Assembly (NCBI GenBank): GCA_944349855.1
Contig: CALVNS010000002.1
Coordinates: 1-64,000 of the forward strand
Reading direction: 5' to 3'
DNA length: 64,000 nucleotides
Source of the DNA: an uncultured Eubacteriales bacterium
GTDB taxonomy: Bacteria; Bacillota; Clostridia; Christensenellales; Aristaeellaceae
The notes under the pieces were generated by a model. The model had not been told where the DNA came from. It did not search any database and saw nothing but the letters and a program-made list of their open reading frames with translations. The translations under genes were made by a program, and so were the position numbers. How positions within the stretch are numbered: the first letter of the stretch is position 1; each line of letters opens with the position of its first letter. Positions 33,745 through 41,833 of the stretch are shown in pieces.

Positions 33745-35244
33745 TCAATTTTCACCTTTACGCGTGTAATTTTTGGGCGACACGCCCGTCTGCGCCTTAA
33801 AAACCTTCAAAAAATAGGTATATTGTGCAAATCCACAGCTGGACGCGACCTCCTTCAGCGGCCGCCCCTGCCCGATGAGCGCCTGCGCGCGCTCGATGCG
33901 CAGGCCGTTGATCGCGTCTGTCAGGGTTTTGCCCGTCTCGCGGTGAAAGACCCGGCTCAGGTATGCGGGCGAGACCTGCGCCGCCGCCGCGACCTCCTGC
34001 GCGCTGACGGGGCCGGCAAAGTGTTCCCGGATGAACGCGAGTGCGCGCTCGACGGGCTCGCTGCATCGTGGCTGGCGGCGCTCCGCGAGCGACGCAAACA
34101 GCTGCACGTACAGGTGCGTCACCGCCTCGCAGGCCTCCTCCCGCGGCGTGCGGCTCAGCCATTGGAAGATTGCGCTGCCTGCGGCGGGGAAATCCGCCCG
34201 TGCCCCCCACTCTTGCGCTGCGTGCGCCGCCAGGTCGATCAGCTCCTTGAGCAGCAGCGTCTCCGCACCGCTCCCCTGCGCGCACAGCAGCCCCTGCAGG
34301 ATCTCGCGCATCCGCGCGTCGTCCGGCTCTTCCAGCGCGGAGAGCAGCGCCTTCTGATCGGCCAGAGACAGGCCGCTGATGGCTGATTGCGCGGGCGCAG
34401 GCCCCCCTCCTGCTTGCAGGCGATGCACAACGTAGCTGAGCACGGCCTGCATGCTGTGCATCTGAGGCGCGGGCTCGATGCGCAGGTTCAGATGGTACAT
34501 CTCCCGGATGCTCTCCTCCTGACGGCGCTGGACATAGTACAGCCGCCGCTGGATCTCCTGGCTTGAATCCGTCTGGTACAGCCGGTAGAAGAGGACAAAC
34601 CGGCCGTCTTCTTCGCCTAATCCCTCAAAGTACAGCGCGAGGATGTCCGTATTTTCCCCTTCTGCGCTCTCCAGCAGCGTCTCAATGCCCGAGGCCGCGG
34701 CCCGGCGCTGCTGCCCGTCATAGCCCGATGGCCATTCGACGCGCGCAAAGCTCGCCGCCAGGCGCGCGCCGTCATTGGGCAGCGGACAGGGCCCCTGTCC
34801 GCCGGCATCCATGTAGTCGCGCAGACGCCCTCGCAGCAGGCGCTGCGATTCCCCCCGTCCATGCGCGCCCGCGCGCTGTACGCAGCTTTGCAGGATGCCC
34901 CTGAGCCCCTCTTCCGTCAGGCGGTCCTTGAGCACGTAGTCGTACGCGCCGTTGCGCATGATGGGACGCACATAGTCATAGTCGTCGAAGTTGCTCAGCG
35001 CAATCTGGATGACGCCCGGGAAGCGGCTGTGCACAGCGGTGGAGAGCTCCACCCCGTTCATGCCGGGCATGGATACGTCCAGGAGCAGAATGTCGGCGTG
35101 CTTTTCTTCCAGGTAACGCAGCGCCTCCTCACCATTTCTCGCCTGCGCGACCAGGCAAAACTCCCCTTCGCTCCACAGGCGCATGCCGCCGATGTACGCG
35201 CGGGCAACCATCTCGTCGTCCACCAGCACGACGCTGTACTTCAT
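33745..35244 (-). CDS. YesN-type response regulator with AraC DNA-binding domain
   Basis: A 499-residue regulator. The receiver domain has VVLVDDE and the phosphoacceptor aspartate in ILLLDVSMPG (D56), with the conserved KDRL lysine region near 105. A long middle part of unknown fold follows. The last 100 residues form an AraC-type double HTH (AFIREHFAGPVSAQEVAAAAQVSPAYLSRVFHRETGKTLTDAINGLRIERAQALI and SSCGFAQYTYFLKVFKAQTGVSPKNY). The start ATG overlaps the kinase stop as ATGA, giving coupled translation. It most likely activates the adjacent transporter-sulfatase operon in response to the sugar sensed by the kinase. Confidence 0.93.
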   Translation of the reverse strand: MKYSVVLVDDEMVARAYIGGMRLWSEGEFCLVAQARNGEEALRYLEEKHADILLLDVSMPGMNGVELSTAVHSRFPGVIQIALSNFDDYDYVRPIMRNGAYDYVLKDRLTEEGLRGILQSCVQRAGAHGRGESQRLLRGRLRDYMDAGGQGPCPLPNDGARLAASFARVEWPSGYDGQQRRAAASGIETLLESAEGENTDILALYFEGLGEEDGRFVLFYRLYQTDSSQEIQRRLYYVQRRQEESIREMYHLNLRIEPAPQMHSMQAVLSYVVHRLQAGGGPAPAQSAISGLSLADQKALLSALEEPDDARMREILQGLLCAQGSGAETLLLKELIDLAAHAAQEWGARADFPAAGSAIFQWLSRTPREEACEAVTHLYVQLFASLAERRQPRCSEPVERALAFIREHFAGPVSAQEVAAAAQVSPAYLSRVFHRETGKTLTDAINGLRIERAQALIGQGRPLKEVASSCGFAQYTYFLKVFKAQTGVSPKNYTRKGEN

Positions 35245-36968
35245 TGCCAGTCCTCCTTCCGATCGGGCAGGTGCAGTTCCACACAGGTGAATTGGTTGGA
35301 CGAGCTGAAGATCTGGCAGCGCGCCTCGGGTCCGTAGATCGCGCGCACGCGCAGCATCACGTTTTGCAGTCCGACATGGCGGAATGTGCTCGGCGCGCTT
35401 CCGTCTCCAACGCATTCGGCAATCTGGCGCTCGTTCATGCCCCTGCCGTTGTCCACGACCTTGAGAACCGTCTCGCCTCCCTGCCGCGTTCCCTTGACCG
35501 TAATCAGCCCGTCCTCGCGCAGCGCGATGCCGTGGATCAGCGCGTTTTCGACGATGGGCTGCACCAGCAGCTTGGGCAGGCGCATCGCCCACAGCGCCTC
35601 GTCCACCTCCCACACCAGGCGGAAGGAATTCTGAAATTTGAATCGCTGCAGCGCGATGTAGTGCTCGATGTACTCGCGCTCCTCCCACAGCGTGATGAAC
35701 TCGTCCCGGTTGCCCAGCACGCTGCGCAGCAGGCTGGACAGCGACAGCGCCGCGGCCTCGATGTCCTTCTGCCCGCGCATGCTGGCCACGTACTGGATGG
35801 CGCTGATCGCGTTATAGATGAAGTGCGGCTTGATCTGCGCCGCCAGCACATCCTGCTCGGCCCGTCGCTTCTGCTCTTCCTGCACCCGCACCTCGTCCAG
35901 CAGGCTTCGGATGCGCTCCATCATGGTGTTAAACGCGCCTGCCACCTCGCCAATCTCGTCCTTGGAGGCGATCCGCGCGCGCACGTTCACATTGCCCCTG
36001 CGCACCTGCTGCATGCTTTGAATGAGCACATTCAGGTTGCGGCACAGAAACGCCGAGAATACGCAGGAGGCGAGGATGGCCAGCACGAGGCACAGCGCGG
36101 CGATGCCGGCGACCTGATCCGTCAGGCGCAGCGCGCCGAGAATCATCGTCCGCGTGTCAATGATGCCCACCGTCGTCAGGCCGCTCGCCACGCTCTCGTA
36201 CTGCACAAGGAAGTGCTGCTCACCGCCCAACGTCTGATACGACTGCGTGATCTCCCCCGGCCTGCCCGGCTTTACCGGCGGCGCGGGCGTGTCGCCGGAC
36301 TGGTACATCAGCACGCCCTCCGGCGAGTAGGTGTACAGGCTCATGCCCTCCAGCGGCGAGAGGCGAAACGCCTCCGCCAACTCCTGAAAGCTCATCTCCA
36401 GCATCACCACGGCGCTGACCCTGCGCGCGCGGATGATCGGACAGGCGACGCGCACCATCGGCACGCCGTCGTTGCGGTAGTCTATCTGCATGGAAGCAGA
36501 CTCGACCGTGCGCAAAAACCAATCCTCCTGTAGCGCCGTGCCGCGCAGCACGCCCCCGGTCGACTGATAGATGCGTCCGTCCAGCAGCACCAGCGCGGCA
36601 GTGGTGATGTAGGGCTTGTCGGAGATGACGCCGTTGAGCAGGCTGACGGTCGGCTTGTACTGCTGAAACCACCGGTAGGAGGCCAGCGCCGCGCTGCTCT
36701 GAATCGTCTCTTGCACGATCTCCTGATCGGCCGTCACGGCCAGGGACGTCATGATTGCATTGTCCAGCTTTTCGCTCAACGTCTCGTCTGCAAACTGGAT
36801 GTAGTTGATCATGTAACCGGCTGTGAGCTCCTCCACCGCGTCGACGCACAGGTAACAGCACAGCGTGAGCGACAGGGCCATGACCAGCAGCGCCACCGCC
36901 AGAATGATGACGAACATCTTGCCCTGTAACGTATGCAGGTTCAAAAAACGCTTGAAATCCGCCTTCAT
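35241..36968 (-). CDS. YesM-type sensor histidine kinase
   Basis: A 575-residue membrane kinase. It has an N-terminal helix (MFVIILAVALLVMALSLTLCCYL), a roughly 240-residue extracellular Cache-like sensor, a second helix (IAALCLVLAILASCVFSAFL) and a HAMP linker. The YesM-type His_kinase box follows (AQIKPHFIYNAISAIQ, phosphorylated His in PHFIYN), then a HATPase domain with VVDNGRGMNE. The ATG at 36968 is preceded by GGAGG; a longer in-frame ATG lacks a site. Such kinases sense glycans or a binding-protein-glycan complex and signal to YesN-type regulators. The gene is transcribed from the promoter at 37022-37050 and begins the module that ends in the sulfatase. Confidence 0.93.
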   Translation of the reverse strand: MKADFKRFLNLHTLQGKMFVIILAVALLVMALSLTLCCYLCVDAVEELTAGYMINYIQFADETLSEKLDNAIMTSLAVTADQEIVQETIQSSAALASYRWFQQYKPTVSLLNGVISDKPYITTAALVLLDGRIYQSTGGVLRGTALQEDWFLRTVESASMQIDYRNDGVPMVRVACPIIRARRVSAVVMLEMSFQELAEAFRLSPLEGMSLYTYSPEGVLMYQSGDTPAPPVKPGRPGEITQSYQTLGGEQHFLVQYESVASGLTTVGIIDTRTMILGALRLTDQVAGIAALCLVLAILASCVFSAFLCRNLNVLIQSMQQVRRGNVNVRARIASKDEIGEVAGAFNTMMERIRSLLDEVRVQEEQKRRAEQDVLAAQIKPHFIYNAISAIQYVASMRGQKDIEAAALSLSSLLRSVLGNRDEFITLWEEREYIEHYIALQRFKFQNSFRLVWEVDEALWAMRLPKLLVQPIVENALIHGIALREDGLITVKGTRQGGETVLKVVDNGRGMNERQIAECVGDGSAPSTFRHVGLQNVMLRVRAIYGPEARCQIFSSSNQFTCVELHLPDRKEDWQ

Positions 36969-37021
36969 ACACAACCTCCGCCCGTCTGCGCACGCCATAT
37001 CGCCACGCTTATGATGTTATC

Positions 37022-37050
37022 ATTGTAAAGACATTTGAGCGAAATGGCAA
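37022..37050 (-). promoter_or_regulatory. Promoter of the YesM/YesN operon
   Basis: On the minus strand TTGCCA (37045-37050), 17 bases and TACAAT (37022-37027), 53 bases before the kinase start codon. Confidence 0.65.
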
Positions 37051-37061
37051 GCCGGGCGCGC

Positions 37062-37116
37062 AAAAAAAGCCGTCCGTAGAGCATGCAAATTCAGGAACAT
37101 GCCCTGCGGACGGCTT
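37062..37116 (-). terminator. Second terminator downstream of tRNA-Lys
   Basis: A long stem (AAGCCGTCCGTAG with its near complement, plus an inner GCATG/CATGC helix) is followed on the minus strand by seven U residues, just before the YesM promoter. Confidence 0.75.
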
Positions 37117-37159
37117 GGAGCACAGCGAACGTTTTACGCTACGTATTTGCACAGACATC

Positions 37160-37195
37160 AAAAAGCGCCGCCCGGTGGAAGGAACACCGGGCGGC
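37160..37195 (-). terminator. First terminator downstream of tRNA-Lys
   Basis: GCCGCCCGGTG (37167-37177) pairs with its complement (37185-37195) and is followed on the minus strand by CGCTTTTT. Confidence 0.8.
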
Positions 37196-37215
37196 AAAGG
37201 GTATTCGCAGACGAA

Positions 37216-37291
37216 TGGTGCGCCATCAGGGACTCGAACCCGGGACACCCTGATTAAGAGTCAGGTGCTCTACCAACTGAGCTAATGGCGC
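37216..37291 (-). tRNA. tRNA-Lys (anticodon CTT)
   Basis: The minus strand folds into a full cloverleaf. The acceptor stem GCGCCAT pairs with ATGGCGC, the D-arm is GCTCAGTTGGTAGAGC, the anticodon stem CCTGA/TCAGG encloses loop CTCTTAA with anticodon CTT, and the T-arm contains GGTTCGAGTCC. The discriminator A is followed by an encoded CCA, giving 76 bases. Confidence 0.95.
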
Positions 37292-37418
37292 ATAGACAAA
37301 TGATTTTCAACGGGAAATATTATACCTTCTTCAGCGGTCCATGTCAAGTCTTTTTTTATTTTTATTTCACATTTGACGCCATCATTTCCAAAATATTTCG
37401 ATTTTGTTAATTTTCTAG

Positions 37419-37447
37419 TTGACATACGCTCAAAAACGTCATATAAT
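37419..37447 (+). promoter_or_regulatory. Perfect consensus sigma-A promoter
   Basis: TTGACA (37419-37424), exactly 17 bases, TATAAT (37442-37447). Both hexamers are fully consensus and the surroundings are AT-rich, predicting strong transcription of the peptidoglycan-binding protein gene. Confidence 0.85.
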
Positions 37448-37477
37448 AGTCATATACTGGGCAAAGGAGAGAACAGC

Positions 37478-39121
37478 ATGAAGCAGGAATCGCTTTTACA
37501 CATACGCCGTTTGCTCGCGGCCGGTCTTTGCACGATGTTGCTCACGGCGGCGAACGGCGTATCGGCTGATACGGAGTACAGAGAGCTCAAGCTGGGCACG
37601 GAGCACAACGACGTGGCCGACCTGCAGGAGCGCCTGACGGAGCTGGGGTACTATAACGGACGCATCTCCGGCCATTATGGTGAGCTCACGCGCGACGCCG
37701 TGCTGGAGTTTCAGGAGGACAACGGTCTGGAAGCCGACGGCATCGCCGGCGCGGTGACGCAGGAGCTGCTCTTTGAGGGGACGCTCTCGGGCGCGGACGC
37801 GTTTACCGGCACGTTCAACCGCGTGCTCAAGGAGGGCAGCAAGGGTGCCGACGTACTCGCGCTGCAACAACGCTTGCAGGCGATGGGTTACTATGGCGGC
37901 AGCATCACCGGCAATTTCGGCAGCATTACCGCACAGGCCGTCATGGACTTTCAGGATGACAACGGCCTGAGCTCCGACGGCATCGTCGGCAAGCGCACGC
38001 TGGCGCTGCTCAACAGCACGGCATCCTCCGGCAGCTCGTCCGGATCGTCCGATGCGACGAGCGCGTCTTCCCTGCTGCGCGAGGGCAGCGAGGGCGACGC
38101 AGTGCTCGCGCTGCAGCAGAAGCTCAAGGACCTGGGCTATTATGGCGGCACGCTGTCCGGCCACTTCGGCATGCTGACCGCCCAAGCCGTCATGGACTTT
38201 CAAAAGGACCACGGTCTGAGCTCCGACGGCGTTGTTGGCGACAAGACGCTTGCCGCCCTCAACGGCACCTCGTCCTCCTCCGGCAGTTCTTCTTCCGGCG
38301 GAAGCTCTTCCAATGGCAGCTCTTCGTCCGGCAGCACGACGGTTACATCTTCCCTGCTGCGCGAGGGCAGCGAAGGCGACGCGGTGCTCCAGGTGCAGCA
38401 AAAACTCAAGGATCTGGGCTACTACGGCGGCACGCTGTCCGGCCACTTCGGCATGCTCACCGCACAGGCGGTCATGGACTTTCAAAAGGACCACGGCCTG
38501 AGCTCCGACGGCGTTGTCGGCGACAAGACGCTTGCCGCCCTCAACGGCACCTCGTCCTCCTCCGGCAGTTCTTCTTCCGGCGGAAGCTCCTCCAGCGGAA
38601 GCTCTTCCAATGGCAGCTCCTCCAGCGGAAGCTCCTCGTCCGGCAGCGGCTCCTCCAGCTCGACCACCTCGCCGACTGCGGCGCGCGCCGCGCAGGTGCA
38701 GCACGTCAACTGGTACTCGATGCGCAACAAGTACCCCAACAACACGGTCATGACGGTGTATGATTTCTCGACCGGCTACAGCTGGAACATGACCGTCATG
38801 TCCAAGGACAAGCATTGCGATGCCGAGCCCGTCACCGCCGACGACACCAACAACCTGTACAAGGCGTTCCTGGGCCTGAGCAAATGGGCGATCAAGCCGG
38901 TGTGGGTCACGTTCCCGGACGGCAACACCTACATCGCCGCGACGTACAGCGTCGCCCACGACACGCAGCACAACACACAGAACAACTTCGACGGCCACGT
39001 CTGCATCCACTTCCCGCTCGACATGGACGAGGCCAAGGAGATCGGCGACTGGGCCACTTCCATGCAGGAAGCGATTCTGGAGGGTTGGGAAGAGACCCAA
39101 AAGCTGGCGGGCACGCTGTAA
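37478..39121 (+). CDS. Secreted protein with four peptidoglycan-binding repeats and an unassigned C-terminal domain
   Basis: A 547-residue exported protein. A signal peptide (LLAAGLCTMLLTAANGVSA) is followed by four PG_binding_1 modules of about 60 residues (for example DVADLQERLTELGYYNGRIS and AVLALQQKLKDLGYYGGTLS), joined by linkers made almost only of serine and glycine. The last two modules are nearly identical. The C-terminal 140 residues (NWYSMRNKYPNN onward, with YDFSTGYSW, WVTFPDGNTYIAATYSVAHD and FDGHVCIHFP) form a domain that recurs in clostridial wall proteins but has no function I can name. The protein probably binds the cell wall or spore cortex. AAAGGAG precedes the ATG. A strong promoter lies upstream and a strong terminator downstream. 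Confidence 0.88.
   Translation: MKQESLLHIRRLLAAGLCTMLLTAANGVSADTEYRELKLGTEHNDVADLQERLTELGYYNGRISGHYGELTRDAVLEFQEDNGLEADGIAGAVTQELLFEGTLSGADAFTGTFNRVLKEGSKGADVLALQQRLQAMGYYGGSITGNFGSITAQAVMDFQDDNGLSSDGIVGKRTLALLNSTASSGSSSGSSDATSASSLLREGSEGDAVLALQQKLKDLGYYGGTLSGHFGMLTAQAVMDFQKDHGLSSDGVVGDKTLAALNGTSSSSGSSSSGGSSSNGSSSSGSTTVTSSLLREGSEGDAVLQVQQKLKDLGYYGGTLSGHFGMLTAQAVMDFQKDHGLSSDGVVGDKTLAALNGTSSSSGSSSSGGSSSSGSSSNGSSSSGSSSSGSGSSSSTTSPTAARAAQVQHVNWYSMRNKYPNNTVMTVYDFSTGYSWNMTVMSKDKHCDAEPVTADDTNNLYKAFLGLSKWAIKPVWVTFPDGNTYIAATYSVAHDTQHNTQNNFDGHVCIHFPLDMDEAKEIGDWATSMQEAILEGWEETQKLAGTL
38072..38592. repeat. Two near-identical direct repeats inside the peptidoglycan-binding gene
   Basis: The segment starting at 38072 recurs at 38354, an offset of 282 bases. 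The copies are almost identical over about 235 bases, covering one binding module plus part of the Ser/Gly linker. Differences are mainly synonymous. This indicates recent duplication or ongoing gene conversion. Confidence 0.85.
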
Positions 39122-39138
39122 TTCCAGTTCAAACGCGC

Positions 39139-39172
39139 GGGAGCGCCTCCCTGTGAGGCGCTCCCCTTTTTT
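39139..39172 (+). terminator. Terminator of the peptidoglycan-binding protein gene
   Basis: GGGAGCGCCTC pairs perfectly with GAGGCGCTCCC around a five-base loop and is followed by CTTTTTT. Confidence 0.9.
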
Positions 39173-39181
39173 GTCGTTTTC

Positions 39182-40198
39182 CTAAAACCGCAGCTCATAG
39201 CGCGTGCCGTGGCTCAGGAGCGTGCCCCGCGTCAGGCGCACGCGCAGGATGCACGTGTCCGGGTCGCCCTCGTCGACGTGCCCATTGCCGTACCAGGCGG
39301 CAAACGCCTCGCGCAGGCGGGCGGCGATCGCCTCGTTGCCCGGCGCGCGCGGGTGCCCCAGATTCTCCCCCAACCCCTGCGCCGAAAACCACTCGCCGCA
39401 CAGCGCCACGGCGGGATTTTGTTCAATCTGGCGCATCTTCCCGGAGCGCGCATGCGTGACCACGTAGAATGCGCCGTCCTCGTAATGCCCGTTCACCGTG
39501 CGCACGGCAGGAATGTCCCCATCCAGCGTCGAGAGCGCAATCAGCGCATCGCCGCCGAATCGCTCGCGCATCACCTCCAGCGCCCGTGGCGGCAGGTCGC
39601 CCTCCTCCGCCTCCAGCAGCGCGCGCACCGCAGCCTCGACGCCACGCGCCATCTCCGAAAGCGGCATGGAGGGCTTGCCCTTCCCCGCGGCCTGCTGCGG
39701 CAGAAACGGCACGTGCACAAAGCCGGCGCGCAGGCCCGGAAAGCGCTCCTGCGCCAGCCACAGCGCCGTATACAGCACGTGGTTGCACACGAACGTGCCG
39801 GCCGAATCCGACACCGCCGCCTCGACGCCCGCCTCCTGCATGCGCCGCACGAGCGCCTTGACCGGCACCGTCGCAAACAGTGCGTTGGCCGCGCCGCGCC
39901 GGATGGGCACATCCCGTGGCATTGCGCCCGCGTTGTCGGGGATGGACGCGTCGTCCAGGTTGACGGCCAGCCGCTCGACCGTCAGCCGGTCGCGCCCTCC
40001 CGCCTGACCGAGCATCAGCACGGCGTCGGGACGCTCACGCACAATGAGGTCCTCCAGCACGCGCGCCGCACCGTCAAACGTCACTGGAAGCACCGCCTTC
40101 ACCATGCCCGATCGATCGGGCAGCGCCGCGAGGATCTCCATCGTGGGATTGAGCTGCTCGCCACCGAAGGGTTCAAAGGCCGTCAAGAGCAGTTTCAT
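39182..40198 (-). CDS. Fusion of pyroglutamyl-peptidase I and a PNPOx-like flavin domain
   Basis: A 338-residue two-domain protein. Residues 1-200 are a pyroglutamyl-peptidase I (Pcp): LTAFEPFGGEQLNPT at the start, the catalytic glutamate in LTVERLAVNLDDA (E75), the cysteine in DSAGTFVCNHVLY (C138) and the histidine in GFVHVPFLP (H162). Residues 205-338 look like a pyridoxamine-phosphate-oxidase-type split barrel (ALIALSTLDGDIPAVRTVNGHYEDGAFYVVTHARSGKMRQIEQNPAVALCGEW), of the sort that binds FMN or F420. The reading frame is continuous with no sign of a frameshift. Pcp removes N-terminal pyroglutamate from peptides. Why a flavin-type domain is attached is unclear; the combination is unusual. 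Its ATG is divergent from the MATE gene. Confidence 0.85.
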   Translation of the reverse strand: MKLLLTAFEPFGGEQLNPTMEILAALPDRSGMVKAVLPVTFDGAARVLEDLIVRERPDAVLMLGQAGGRDRLTVERLAVNLDDASIPDNAGAMPRDVPIRRGAANALFATVPVKALVRRMQEAGVEAAVSDSAGTFVCNHVLYTALWLAQERFPGLRAGFVHVPFLPQQAAGKGKPSMPLSEMARGVEAAVRALLEAEEGDLPPRALEVMRERFGGDALIALSTLDGDIPAVRTVNGHYEDGAFYVVTHARSGKMRQIEQNPAVALCGEWFSAQGLGENLGHPRAPGNEAIAARLREAFAAWYGNGHVDEGDPDTCILRVRLTRGTLLSHGTRYELRF

Positions 40199-40282
40199 AC
40201 GGACACACTCCTTTCCTCTGCCCGCATTATACCACAGGCATGCGGCGGAAGCATCTTTTTTTCGTCCGTGGCACGGTTCATC

Positions 40283-40312
40283 TTTACCGCTGCCGTTCGC
40301 CTGTGTTACAAT
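40283..40312 (+). promoter_or_regulatory. Probable promoter of the MATE gene
   Basis: TACAAT (40307-40312) lies 42 bases before the start, with a weak TTTACC -35 element 18 bases upstream. Confidence 0.45.
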
Positions 40313-40354
40313 GAACGCATATGGGGTTTATTTGAGTGATAAGGAGTTATGAAC

Positions 40355-41755
40355 ATGGCAGGCAAACTCAAGGCGCTCTTCGGCGCGCAGGACATGACGC
40401 AAGGAAGCCCTCGAAAGAATATCGCTCTCTTTGCCGCCCCGTTGCTGATCGGCAACCTCGCCCAGCAGCTGTACAACACCGTCGATGCAGTCATCGTCGG
40501 CCAGTACATCGGCGACGGCGCACTCGCCGCCGTTGGCGCCAGCGGTCCGGTGCTCAACCTGCTGCTGCTGCTCTTCATGGGCATCGCGACAGGCGCTGGC
40601 ATCATGGTCGCGCAGTATTACGGTGCGCGCCAGCGCGACATGCTCTCCCGCTCCGTCGGCACGTGCATCCTGCTGACGCTGATCTCGGGCATCATCATCA
40701 TGATCGTCGGGCCGCTCATCGCGGGTCCACTCATGTCCCTGCTGCGCACGCCACAGGACATCTACGACATGTCCGTCACCTATCTGACGATCATCTTCCT
40801 GGGCATGACTGGCGGCGGCTTTTACAACATCCTGGCGGGCGTACTGCGCGGCATGGGCGATTCGGTCACGCCGCTGCTCTTCCTGCTGGTCGCCTGCCTG
40901 CTCAACATCGTGCTGGACATCCAGTTTGTCGTCTCCTTCAACATGGGCGTGGCCGGCGTGGCGTGGGCGACGATCATCGCGCAGGCGGTCTCGGCGCTGC
41001 TGTGCCTTGTGCGCCTGGTGCTGATGAAGGGTCAGGTCGATCTGAACCGGCACACCCTGCGCCTGAACCGTGAGATGACGCTGCGCACGGTCCGCCTGGG
41101 CCTGCCCTCCGGTCTCACACAGGCGATCTTCTCCATGGCCGCGCTCGTCGTGCAGGCGCTGACCAACTCGTTTGGCACGACCGTCATCGCCTGCTCCATC
41201 GTCGTCATGCGCGTGGACGGCTTTGCGATGATGCCCAACTTCACCTTCGGCATGGCGATGACCACGTTCGTCGGCCAGAACGTGGGCGCGGGTCTACTGC
41301 GTCGCGTGGACGAGGGCACGCGCGAGGGGATGCAAATGGCGTTGGGCGTCTCGTTCCTGCTGACGCTGGGCATCCTGTTCTTCGGCGAATACCTGATGCG
41401 CCTGTTCACCAAAACCGAGGAAGTGGTTCTGCTGGGCATGCACATGATGCGCATTCTGGCCGTGGGATACATCGCCATGGCGGTGACGCAGTCCCTGTCT
41501 GGCGTCATGCGCGGCGCGGGCGATACGATGACGCCGATGTGGATCTCCATCATCACCACCGTCATCATTCGCGTGCCGATCGCCTATCTGTGGGCGTTCC
41601 TCACGCGCACGCCCGCCAACCCGGTCGGTTCGCCGGACTGCATCTTCGCCTCGCTGCTCATCTCCTGGGTGCTGGGCGCGGTCATCACGGTGGCCGCCTA
41701 TCGCCGCGGCAAGTGGCGTGGCAAGGGCATCACGGGCGTGGCGGCGGTTGAGTGA
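40355..41755 (+). CDS. MATE family efflux transporter
   Basis: A 466-residue exporter with twelve hydrophobic helices. MATE signatures are PLLIGNLAQQLYNTVDAVIVGQYIGDGALAAVGASGP at the start and AQYYGARQRDMLSRSVG, with the second half repeating the pattern (TFGMAMTTFVGQNVGAG, GYIAMAVTQSLSGVMRGAGDTMTPMW). It should export cationic drugs, flavins or metabolites driven by sodium or proton gradients. AAGGAG at 40341-40346 favours ATG 40355 over ATG 40349. It is followed 78 bases later by a two-component system, which may or may not control it. Confidence 0.93.
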   Translation: MAGKLKALFGAQDMTQGSPRKNIALFAAPLLIGNLAQQLYNTVDAVIVGQYIGDGALAAVGASGPVLNLLLLLFMGIATGAGIMVAQYYGARQRDMLSRSVGTCILLTLISGIIIMIVGPLIAGPLMSLLRTPQDIYDMSVTYLTIIFLGMTGGGFYNILAGVLRGMGDSVTPLLFLLVACLLNIVLDIQFVVSFNMGVAGVAWATIIAQAVSALLCLVRLVLMKGQVDLNRHTLRLNREMTLRTVRLGLPSGLTQAIFSMAALVVQALTNSFGTTVIACSIVVMRVDGFAMMPNFTFGMAMTTFVGQNVGAGLLRRVDEGTREGMQMALGVSFLLTLGILFFGEYLMRLFTKTEEVVLLGMHMMRILAVGYIAMAVTQSLSGVMRGAGDTMTPMWISIITTVIIRVPIAYLWAFLTRTPANPVGSPDCIFASLLISWVLGAVITVAAYRRGKWRGKGITGVAAVE

Positions 41756-41786
41756 CGTGCGCCCGGCCATCCGAGGGGTTGACGGA

Positions 41787-41815
41787 TTGTTGAAATTCTT
41801 CCCCTACGCTATATG
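41787..41815 (+). promoter_or_regulatory. Possible promoter of the two-component operon
   Basis: TTGTTG (41787-41792), 17 bases, TATATG (41810-41815). Both hexamers are imperfect and the start codon follows closely, so this is tentative. Confidence 0.3.
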
Positions 41816-41833
41816 CGAAGGGAGGGAGCGTCC

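Noticed and set aside
31060..34386. Very long plus-strand open frame of over 1,100 codons
   Set aside because: It is antisense to the Lpl permeases, binding protein and regulator, with Arg/His/Gln/Ala-rich low-complexity composition typical of the shadow frame in GC-rich genes and no recognisable domain.
37080..37110. Short ORF inside the second tRNA-distal hairpin
   Set aside because: It lies within the terminator stem and lacks a proper ribosome binding site.
38270..38680. Regularly spaced short repeats resembling a CRISPR array
   Set aside because: They encode the Ser/Gly linkers in frame with the peptidoglycan-binding protein; there are no unique spacers and no cas genes.
38990..39030. 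GHVCIHF read as an L,D-transpeptidase (YkuD) HGC motif
   Set aside because: Order and spacing of His, Gly and Cys differ from SHGC(I/V)R and the flanking YkuD strands are absent.
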